A stretch of 64,000 nucleotides of DNA from Punica granatum (taxonomy: Eukaryota > Streptophyta > Magnoliopsida > Myrtales > Lythraceae): assembly GCF_007655135.1 (NCBI RefSeq), contig NC_045131.1:1302001-1366000 (forward strand), read 5' to 3'. The position numbers and the translations under genes are program-made. Position 1 is the first letter of the stretch. Every line of letters starts with the position of its first letter. The notes under the pieces were generated by a model. It saw only the letters and a program-made list of their open reading frames with translations, had not been told where the DNA came from and did no database searches. This document shows positions 1 through 9,700 of this stretch, piece by piece.

Positions 1-748
1 TTACATCTTGCAAGTATATATGTCATACGTGAACTAACTTATAAAGAACATCGTGATGCTCTGCAAACGGCGTTTCTAGTTCATCCTAAATGGAATGATG
101 TTGGGCCTAAATCCCGATTTATTCTAGCTGGTGTGGGAACGGGGGAGAAGGCACATTCTTCATCATTTATTAGAATCAGAGAATCGATCGAGACCATCAA
201 GTTGCATTCTTTTCCTCGGCTATGCATTAATTTTGAGTGGCCAAATTTAGCTTTCCTTCAGCACAAGAATCACTTTCACATCCATCTGATGATCATCGAA
301 AAGGCCAAAGAAGGCCAGCAATTCTCGATTGATAGTGGCAGAAGAAGCAGCCAAATTTGGGCAAAGCCGCATTATTGCTTCTCTCTCTCTCTCTCGTGCA
401 TTTTGTCTTCAAATTATAAAATGAAGTTATACATGTATCTATCAATATCGTGATTTTAAAAATAAAAGAAAGAAACCCATGATGATATATTATACAGATA
501 TATATGATCGATATCGTTATCTCTGTTGATCGCACAAAATCTTTCTTTCTTTCTTTCTTTTTTCTCCTTTCTGGGACCCATCTTGTTCTTGGATTAATCT
601 TTTCTTTTTGGTGGTAATTCTTGGATTAATATATTAGTACGACGAAAACCTCGGCTCTAAATTATAGAATACAATGCAGATAACAAATTACGCTTTCTAT
701 AAGTAAATTTTAATCATAGTTTAGGACTTTTGAATCTACTAGTTATTA
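1..748. other. Intergenic, no gene recognised
   Basis: AT-rich DNA with short open frames that carry no family signature and often begin at non-ATG codons. It holds a short CT run near 378-395 and a TTTC repeat near 541-560. Nothing else is supported. Confidence 0.6.
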
Positions 749-925
749 ACATGGATTGGTTCAAGCGGTTCGGCGTTTGTTCCGCTTAAGCCAAGTCTCG
801 TGTTCGAGTTCTTGTCAAAAAATTCATGTTATGAAAGCTTTATACCTTAATGAGTCAACCCGGCTCAACTGAATTACTCGGAGCTCAATTAAACTTTCAG
901 ATATCAGATTCACACCGAAAAAAAT
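749..925 (+). mobile_element. tRNA-derived SINE-like element, copy 1
   Basis: A stretch near 752-800 resembles an RNA polymerase III promoter: a box A-like TGGTTCAAGCGG and, about 45 bases later, a box B-like GTGTTCGAGTTC. The body ends in an A-rich tail near 917-925. A diverged second copy with the same layout lies at 7793-7966 inside CNGC2 intron 1; the two share blocks such as the box A region, the middle AACTGAATTA block and the ACAC plus poly(A) end. The SINE assignment is inferred from these two boxes and the tail. No target-site duplication was found. Confidence 0.5.
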
Positions 926-1930
926 TTATTATATATAAATAACGTGTTCTAGCTAATAGAAAGAAAGAACCTTCAAACCTAATTGAGACCATTAATACCC
1001 AAAAAAAAAATCCTTATCTTTCTGTGACTTGCACTTTTCATCAGTTTTGCCTTATTTTTTTTATTATGAATATTTGTTAATTAAGTTGGTCTTTTAGCTA
1101 AAAATTATGATGAGCCGATAAATACGTACTAATTATCAGGTGTATCGTGGAGAGTCAAATGGGTTTTTTTTTTTTTACACTAGCCAATAAAACAATATGT
1201 CTACAATGCTATAGGTTTTATACGAGCTTTCAATTCCATCTTCACTTAACAGTTTAAATTTTGAGGTTAGAGATGATTTAAATTCGTATTGACCCACTAG
1301 AAATTTAATATGTAGATATACTTCACTTTCATGGTAACATAATTGATTCGTCATTAACGAACTTCGTATGGAATTCCTAAGAAATTTTCAGTCACTAACT
1401 GATAATGCCAATTCACGTTATCATATATAATGCAATCTTCTCGAAAACATAGATGTCAATCATCAAAGGGTTAGACTAAAAACAATCCTTTCTATCGGAA
1501 TTATTGAAGAGGAAGACGACAGTCATCCATTAATATAATCATGAGGTGGACCTTTCCGTTCCTCCTTCGAGCCGGAGTCCGGTCGTTTTCTGTCTCCGTA
1601 CCATACTCTATGTCGTACCGCTCTTTCTATCAACTCACTTCCAATTCTTCTTTTTCTTTTCCTCCTCATTATTTCTATCCTCGGGAATTATGATTGGTCA
1701 TCATGATAATTATTATCAAACTGAATCTTCATATATATGATAACGAGAATCGAAAAATCGAACGATTAAGACTAATTATTGGAGGTGGCGTGCTATGAAT
1801 TCCCGATCAACATGTCCATATGCCTTTTCTTTAGTAAATGAAGCGATCAACTTAAACTGAGAGAAAAGTCTCGATATTAAAATTATTGTAAGAGGGGGAA
1901 AGTATTGATTGTGGGGGTGAAAAAAAATAT
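926..1930. other. Intergenic, AT-rich
   Basis: No gene, RNA or repeat could be supported here. Homopolymer T and A runs are present near 1001 and 1162. Confidence 0.55.
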
Positions 1931-1934
1931 GATT

Positions 1935-3785
1935 CCTAGATGCATCACTTCCCCTTCTTTTCTGTGGCTAATAATAGTTTGCCTACAGGTTACTTTCCAG
2001 GAAAGAGAGGGATGAGGCAAGGAGATCCTTTATTATCATACCTCTTTGTGATTGGAATGAAGGTTCTTTCTCTGCTTCTTGACTTTGCAGCTGCTCAAGA
2101 GAGGGTGAAATATCATCCTAGATGCAAATTACTTTCACTCACTCATCTATGTTTTGCTGATGATCTATTTATATTTTTCGATGGATCTGAAAGCTCAGCG
2201 ATAAAAATTCTAGATACTTTGAGTGTCTTCTACTAGTGGTCTAGCTTGAAGTTTAATCATGACAAAACTGAGTTATATTATGGAGGCATAGAAGACAAAA
2301 AAAAATGAGGATTTACTGCACTGCAATGGATTTAAGAAGGGAAACTTACCTGTAAGGTATTTGGGTCTTCCTCTTATTTCTGGAAAGTTATCCTTAGGGA
2401 ATTGTGAAAATTTGGTGGAAAGGATCGCACTGAAGATAAAAAATTGGACTGTGAAACACCTTTCTTATGCAGAGAGGATTCAACTTATGAATTCGGTTAT
2501 ATTTAGTATGATTTCTTATTGGTGTGCTCACTTTATCTTGCCAAAAAAGGTTATCCATTTAGCTCATCAAAAGTGCAAATCCTTTATTTGGAAGGGCATA
2601 GATGAGAACAAAGCTGACGGCAAGCTGAGCTGGAATGAAGTTTGTTTGCCTAAAGGAGAAGGAGGCTTAGGCATCTGGAATATAGAGGAATGAAATAAAA
2701 CTTGTGTTTTGAGGAGTATATGGATTATTTTGACTAATGTAAGTTCATTGTGGGTCACTTGGGTGAAGCGACACCTAATCAAGAGAAGATATTTTTGGAC
2801 GTTAAAAGTTCGTGGGGATTGTACTTGGAATTGGAGGAAGATCCTTCAACTTAGACCTATTGTTGAACCTTTGTTTAAGAAATTTGCGGGGGATGCGTCA
2901 ACTATAAGTTTCTGGCATGATTGATGGATACCTGTGGGACTTCTAGCCCTATACTGTACTCGGGGTCTACAGTGCTTTCCTACTATAAAGAGTCATGAGC
3001 TGATTTGTCATGTCCTCAATAATGGTAGTTGGCAATGGCCAAGGAGCATTGATCCTTAGTTTGAGGAAATAAAGCGCTTGGTAGACACCTATTTTCCATG
3101 GATTCACAGACCATGTTATTTGGCTCCCACGTAGATCTGGACCCTATACAATAACAAGTGCACGGGAAAGTCTTCGAAACAAACGTTCTAAGGTTACATG
3201 GCAAAAAGCGGTATGGTTTGTTGGCCACCTCCCCAAGGCTTCTTTCATTAGTTGGTAAGCTTAACAGGTTAAGCACTAAGGATCGAATGCTTAAATGGAG
3301 AGTGTCCATTCCAACCCCTCAATGTGAGTTTTGCAGCGACTATGAGGAAACGATGGATCATCTATTCTTTGGGTGCATGATTACTAGAGGGATTTGGTGC
3401 AGCTTATTGTGCGAATAGGACATGTTGGACAACCAACAAATTGGGAACTTGAACTTTAATGGGTTTCAAACTTGAAAGGTAGGTCACTTGATATTACTAC
3501 ATAGAGACTCCTCTGGACCATAGACATCTACATGATATGGAACGAAGGGAACTTGAGAATATTTGAGAAGAAATTAGCAAGCGTAGTACATTTAGTGCTC
3601 CGTGCCATCAGGTTTTTGAAGATGAATTGTTATCAATTCTAAATGTACATTTTAAGTTGTCTAGATATTTCATAACTCAAAGTTTCAGGTTATAGTTTCT
3701 CTGAGTTTGTATTTTGGATGAGTGAACTCTTGTACGTTTTTTTTGCTTAATGAAAATTACACCACTTATCAAAAAAAAGAAGAAG
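1935..3785 (+). mobile_element. Decayed L1-type LINE (reverse transcriptase relic)
   Basis: Three frames on the plus strand together read as the C-terminal half of a plant L1-type ORF2. At 1940-2236 there is the finger/palm region with RQGDPL and the catalytic-box equivalent CFADDLFIF, where FADD takes the place of YADD. At 2361-2693 the thumb region follows, with LPLISGKLS and a WKG block. At 3245-3415 there is a zf-RVT-like segment with CEFC, a histidine (DHLFFGC) and a cysteine. In-frame stops and frameshifts separate the parts, for example the stop at 2234-2236. The endonuclease and the first half of the RT are missing, so the copy is 5'-truncated. An A-rich stretch at 3770-3790 is a plausible 3' tail. 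It is inactive. Confidence 0.85.
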
Positions 3786-4029
3786 AAGGAAAGATTCCTA
3801 AGTAGCTAGATAGCTTGGTTGAAATATTGGACATGAGAGGTAGCAGGTGACAAGGATTTGCAGGAAATATATGTATGGAGCGTTAACACATGTGGTGGAG
3901 ATCATCAGTCTCTGCCACCCAACCCCAACATTATTATAATATTTATATTATATCAAATATCTCCTTTTATTTTGATGAATATATTATATCAAATATCAAA
4001 CCAATTGAAGGGAACTACAAAAAAGAAAA

Positions 4030-4071
4030 TAATAATAATAATAATAATAATAATAGTAGTAGTAGTAGTAT
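4030..4071. repeat. Compound microsatellite (AAT)n(AGT)n
   Basis: About nine AAT units pass into five AGT units. Two overlapping open frames read it as poly-Asn/poly-Ser and poly-Ile/poly-Val, which is an artefact of the repeat. Confidence 0.9.
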
Positions 4072-4965
4072 GACCTCTCTAAATATTCTGTGCTTATAGG
4101 CCCTCTATTTGTTCTCCTAATCTATATATCTCAGTTCATTAACGTTGTCCATCCTTTTTCTAGCCAGGGCTTCAAAATTAATTTTATCTACTTAAAGTGA
4201 TTATCTCCGAGTTTCTTTCATAACTCGTTTCGATTCGGGATTGCAAAGGTTAGAAGGGATGGGTTATGATGATTATAATATAAATTCGTATTATAACTTT
4301 TCATTATTCACCCTTGCATAACCTCCCTTAGCCCACTATCCAAACAAGCAGTTGAAGTATATAATTTGGCACTGCATCGATCATTCATATTTACAAATAA
4401 CCTTTGCGGTTACAAGGGAAAAAAACAAATAATAACTCAGCAGAGTTGGAATTTAGGTGTCAAGCAAATACGAGGTCATGGTAAGATAGCTAGCTAGCTT
4501 GTAATATTTTCCCTCAGAACATCCCCGCATTGGATGGCTCTTTATTATGCATTTTATTCCCCTTTGTACGTAACCAATAGTAATATATTTTACAGGATAA
4601 AGGTAAAATTATTGCTACATTGACTATCTTATCGATCCTTGTAGTTAATTAGTCAGGATGCGATATCATTATCAGATATTTTTTTCAGGCTAACCTACCG
4701 GATAATAATGCACTTAATAGGAAGAAAAAGACAGTAGCTTCCTAATGTATTTATTGCGCGAGGACAAGCAATATTAATTAACCAGATCAAGGAGTATGTA
4801 TTCCTTTAGCTCTCGGTTGTTTTTATGTAAGAAAATGCAATATGCACTCGATCGATTGGTAGCTATTGTGCGTGCATGACTTCGTTCAAAGAAAAGGGTA
4901 ATCTTGGTGGAATATCATCCCTCATCGTCGTCATGGCTCTTCAATGGCAGAAACTGAAACACGTA

Positions 4966-4966
4966 C

Positions 4967-5018
<52 letters not shown>

Positions 5019-5019
5019 T
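4966..5019. repeat. Compound microsatellite (AT)n(AG)n
   Basis: An AT run of about 26 bases changes directly into an AG run of similar length. The same junction type occurs at 48967-49022. Confidence 0.9.
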
Positions 5020-5572
5020 ATCATGTGTGTGCATGTAATTTATAGAGAGCAAGCTAGCAGTTTCTTGAAACATAAATATTATGTATACCGGAACCTGTAA
5101 TGTGACGTACAGACATGCATGTGAGGGGAGAATCAAAACTGATGAAAAGCTAAGAAGAGAGAACAGGATATGCCGATAAGTAACTTTACTGGATTCCTCA
5201 TGAATACGCATATTTCCTTACCAGCCATAGGAGAGTTTATAGCTACGTACACACATGCATACATACGGATATTCCTTTCATGCCTCGGGTTTTCGATTTA
5301 AGAATTCAGTGCAGTAGAAAAAGGTGCATTTGTATTCGAATATACGTTTCTCCGAACAGGGAAATTTAAACAATATACATTAATTGAAGAACACTACAAT
5401 CGATCGAGAAGAAGTTGTCGGAACAAACAAATATTCACGGTGTCCTGATTCGTGTATCCATGAATACTGAATCCCGACTTACAAACAAATATTTGGTTCT
5501 ATACAGTGTCCCAAACTAGGAGAACAACGTGACCGCATTCCACCTTTTAATCCCATGTAAGAGAAAGTTTTC

Positions 5573-5573
<1 letters not shown>

Positions 5574-5607
<34 letters not shown>
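5574..5607. repeat. Microsatellite (TTA)n
   Basis: About eleven TTA units in intergenic DNA. Confidence 0.9.
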
Positions 5608-6053
5608 TTCTACATTGTACTATCCCTGGTGATCGATGCATATCTGCAGTTGGAATGATTCTGTAAGTGGAAGGGCAGAGTTTCTTTAATTAGTGAAGCC
5701 ACGGATGACATATTTATAAGACAAGCGCATTTACGAATCTTGCGTTGCTTTCGGTAACATTCGAGCAGTTAATGTCATCGATCGCAGTATTTTCTGCGCA
5801 GTGAAACGAGAAAACATATGTGTGCATAAACGTACGGAATTGCAATGGACATATTTTTTTTTTATAGATGGTGGTCAGGGTATCTGTAGTTAACTATCTC
5901 AAAAAAGAAAAATCATGATCTTTTATCAAAATATAGCGTAACGTAATGAAGTGCATTTTTATATAATAATTAAGAGATTTTAAATTTAATATTTATCGTG
6001 AGATTGTTCGCATTCCATCATTAATTATTATAATTTTTATTTTAATGTAATAA

Positions 6054-6227
6054 GAGAGCATTTGATTTCAGAGTTGAAGTAACTTTGATTTTAATTTTGA
6101 TTGTGAAAAAGGACAAATGAGATGGTATTATAAATTTGATTTGAAAAACATGTATTTTTATTGTTTAGCGGGTAAAGTTAAAATCAAAATCATAATTCTA
6201 AAACTAGTTTCAAATATCAAACGGGCC
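6054..6227. mobile_element. MITE, TWA-target type (family A)
   Basis: A 174-bp element flanked on both sides by TAA. Its ends are imperfect inverted repeats (GAGAGCATTTGATTT on the left, ATCAAACGGGCC on the right). The interior shares with the copy at 8622-8801 the blocks AAGTAACTTTGATTT, GACAAATGAGATGGTATTAT and GGGTARAGTTAAAAT. The three-base TAA target suggests a Tourist/PIF-Harbinger-derived element, which is an inference. Confidence 0.65.
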
Positions 6228-6228
6228 T

Positions 6229-6795
6229 AAGTCATTGTGTCTATGATTATTATAATAGGAAAAAATCATCTGTGTTTTGCATTTAAAGAGAGGGTGCAGT
6301 GGTGTGGTCCCCACCCTCGACCATCACATGCGGCGGGAGCGGCAGAGAGCAGTCAATTTCCCCTCAAGTCGGACCGGACGACCGGGGAGGGCCCCAATCT
6401 CCACGCACCACCACCATCGCCACCGCCAGCACCATTGTGTTCCGTGACCGTCTCTTCAATCGTCAACCTCACACCTCTTCTTCCCACAACTGTACTCTCC
6501 TCTCTCCTTTCTCTCTCTCTCTCTCCTTCATGTGCTACGGGACACATCTCTCTAATACAGTCCCTCCAAATTAAAACTCTCACTCCCCTGACTCCTCTCT
6601 CTGTGTTCGTCTCGATCTCTCCCACTCATCTGATCTCAAGCTCTTTTCCATGGTTCCTCTCCCACAATCATGGCTCTCTTCCGCTTCTCCCTCCCACGGT
6701 CTGCATACCCACCTCTGCTTCCCCTCTGTTAATTAATTAACATCTCTAATTCCCAGTCCCACCACTATTAACGTCGTACGTCTCTGTGTCTGTTA
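6229..6795 (+). promoter_or_regulatory. CNGC2 upstream region and likely 5' UTR
   Basis: A CT-rich stretch, densest at about 6500-6540 with a run of CT dinucleotides, lies directly before the CNGC2 start codon. Pyrimidine-rich leaders of this kind are common in plant 5' UTRs. The 167-residue open frame across it has a proline/serine composition expected from CT-rich DNA and no family match. No clear TATA box could be assigned. Confidence 0.45.
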
Positions 6796-9700
6796 ATGTT
6801 TTCTCCGGCGGTTTGGGTTCGATTTTGCAGGTGGATTGGACGGCTGGGGCTGCAGAAGCAGAGCGGTAGTGACGATATCGCGGAGAGTGACAGCAGCGGA
6901 GGAGACGACAGTACCAACCCGGTGGTCTTCAACTCCATCGAGTGCTACGCCTGCACCCAAGTAGGCGTCCCCGTCTTTCACTCCACCAGCTGGGACGGCG
7001 CCCACCAGCCTGAATGGGAGGCCTCCGCCGGCTCCTCCCTCGTCCCCATCCAGAACCGGAAGCGCTCCGGGGGTTCCGGATCCTGTACCGGCCGCAGGCC
7101 CAGCTCCGGGCCCTTCGGCGGCGTCCTCGACCCCCGCAGCAAGCGCGTGCAGAGGTGGAACCGCGGGTTCCTCCTCGCCCGGGGGATGGCCCTTGCCATC
7201 GACCCGCTCTTCTTCTACGCGCTCTCTATCGGTAGGGGCGGCGTCCCCTGCCTCTACATGGACGGCGGGCTTGCAGCCATCGTGACGGTGCTCCGGACTT
7301 GCGTCGACGCCGTCCACCTCTTCCACCTGTGGCTCCAGTTCAGGCTGGCCTATGTGTCCAGGGAGTCGCTTGTGGTGGGCTGCGGGAAGCTCGTGTGGGA
7401 CCCATTGGCCATCGCCTCTCACTACGTCCGCTCCCTCAAGGGGTTCTGGTTCGACGTCTTCGTCATCCTTCCGGTGCCACAGGTGAGCCCTCCCCGCGCC
7501 CCCACCCACCCCCCCCCCCCCCCCCCCCCCCCCCCCAACCCAAACCCCAAAAACGATTTTTACTTCCTTTCCGTCTTTGGCCACTCCGGCTGTCCAATGA
7601 CAAACATGGCACGTACGTCACGACCGTAATTGTCCGCAGAGGTAGTTGCGTAGGTGATGCCTTTTTCTGACGGCATCAGAAAGATTCACCCATGTTGTCC
7701 ATGCAACAAGAAAAGGCCTCAACTCGGGCGTTAATACCAAAAAAGGACGTCTTCTTTGCTAATTAATTCGGTTAATAAATGATATTAGGCTTCCAGATAA
7801 TTAAGTTGGTTCAAACGGATCGACATTTGTTATCTTGGACTCGGGTTCAAGTCTTATGAATAAATGTTGTGAGAGTTTTACTCATTAGTGAACCGATCCA
7901 CCTCTAACTGAATTAGTCGGGGTTCAATAGACTTCTAGATATTATGGTATACACAAAAAAAATAATATTAAGTGTTGGTATTTGTCTCGATTAAGTTAAG
8001 AAAACAATAACCAAATAAGATGAAAACACAAACACGTTCCAATTAATCGATTGTGTTTAAGAGCTTGTTCGGAAGCGGAGGGGAAAGGGAGAGAATGCTA
8101 TATAAAATTTTCAAAATTTTCCTCACACAAATTTCTCTCTATACAGTGGAATAATCTCTTGGCTCTGTATTGTATTTTTTCGTTTACAATTATTGTCAAT
8201 GCATAGAAGAATATGATCAATCGGGATTAGTCTCCATCAATTGACATTTGGTTGAGCATTTCTACGGTTTTATTGAAAAAAAAAAAAGAACTTGGCATTT
8301 CACTAGGACTCAATTCAAGACATGGGAGCATGTAATATATATATATATATATAGATGCGTGTATTCTTTTATAAGTATAAATATATATATATATATTTAT
8401 ATACATTAGTTTCTTGTGAAATCAATGTCTTTGTTTTTCCTAATAAATTATGCGCAGCCTCAAAGTTCGAGCTGCTGGTCCCATTTATTGCACAGTTGCT
8501 CAAATTATGAGTTCATAAAAGGGCAGTGTTCTGTATGGCTAAGGCTACCTCTCGTGTCATCAACCCCACCATTTACAGTATCAATTTTTCTTTTTCCTCT
8601 AGCGAACGAAATAAAATTCTAGATTGCGTTTGGTTTCAGAATTAAAGTAACTTTGATTTTGATTTTGATTTTAATTGTGAAAAATGACAAATGAGATGGT
8701 ATTATAAATTTGACTTGGGAAACTTATGTTTTTGTTATGCAGTGGGTAGAGTTAAAATTAAAATCATGATTTTAAAATCAAACTCTAAAATCAAACGGGC
8801 CCTAGTAAAGTTCAGTAGGTTTCGGCTAAATTATGTATAAGAAGGGTCAGTCTAGTAAAGGCTTTCAATCGTGGATTTGAATTCACAATACTCAAAATTC
8901 GACACGCATACATTATTAATTCTAAATATGATCCCCGCCATCTATCGTTTTCCACTTTCCGTAGTCGTTCTGAAGCAGAATATTGAGTGAGCTGTTGGGT
9001 CCCTCATGCAGAGTATTATTGCTGCAGCTCCCTCCTTTGTTTTCGCTATCTATATATAGCTTCCCCCCCTCATCCTTGACTTTCTGGCAAAACACTGCAC
9101 ATGTTTACTTGAAGTATTATTTACATATTTCTTGTCTCTGTAACCATCTGATCGATTTTAACTATCTAAAGATGATCCGACAGCTACATAGGCAAGTAAG
9201 AAAAGTTGAAGTGGACGTAGAAGCCATTCATAGTTTTCAATATAACATAAGCTTGCTCGCAGTACAAAGATCAGATATTTACGCGAACCAGCAAATGAGT
9301 AGCAGTCAATAGCTTCGTAACTAAAGACCTTCAGATGGTCACCAATAGCCGGACCATTTCGCATAACATACACCTTGTTTTATTTTTTTATTTTTGCCAG
9401 ATGCATATATTACACTTAAATTATATATGTGGGCAAATTATTAAGTCTCTAAGATTGTGTACAGATGAAAGAAGAAAACAGGGTCCAAGAAGTGGCCAAT
9501 GTTTTGATTTCTTTGTTTTCCTATTTTCTTTGCTCAAGAAACTTCCGATGTTCAAATCAGAATCGAAACTTATATTTGGTGGCCCTGAAATCATACTCTG
9601 GAAACTCACAGGGATCCATTAACTCTCGATATTTATGTTGCTCATACTACCTTTGTTTTCTTCTTTTGCAGGCTGTGTTCTGGTTAATAGTACCGAAACT

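Larger units (their letters stand above)
3791..6050. other. Intergenic with microsatellites
   Basis: No gene is recognised. Three microsatellites stand out: (AAT)n followed by (AGT)n at about 4030-4071, (AT)n directly followed by (AG)n at about 4966-5019, and (TTA)n at about 5574-5607. Open frames here are products of these repeats. Confidence 0.6.

Noticed and set aside
6237..6740. 167-residue plus-strand open frame before CNGC2
   Set aside because: Composition follows the CT-rich leader, and no family resemblance was seen.
6793..7584. 263-residue open frame antisense to CNGC2 exon 1
   Set aside because: Gly/Glu/Val-rich shadow of the GC-rich exon. Part of it is the poly-C tract read as poly-Gly, and the sense strand has clear CNGC2 homology.
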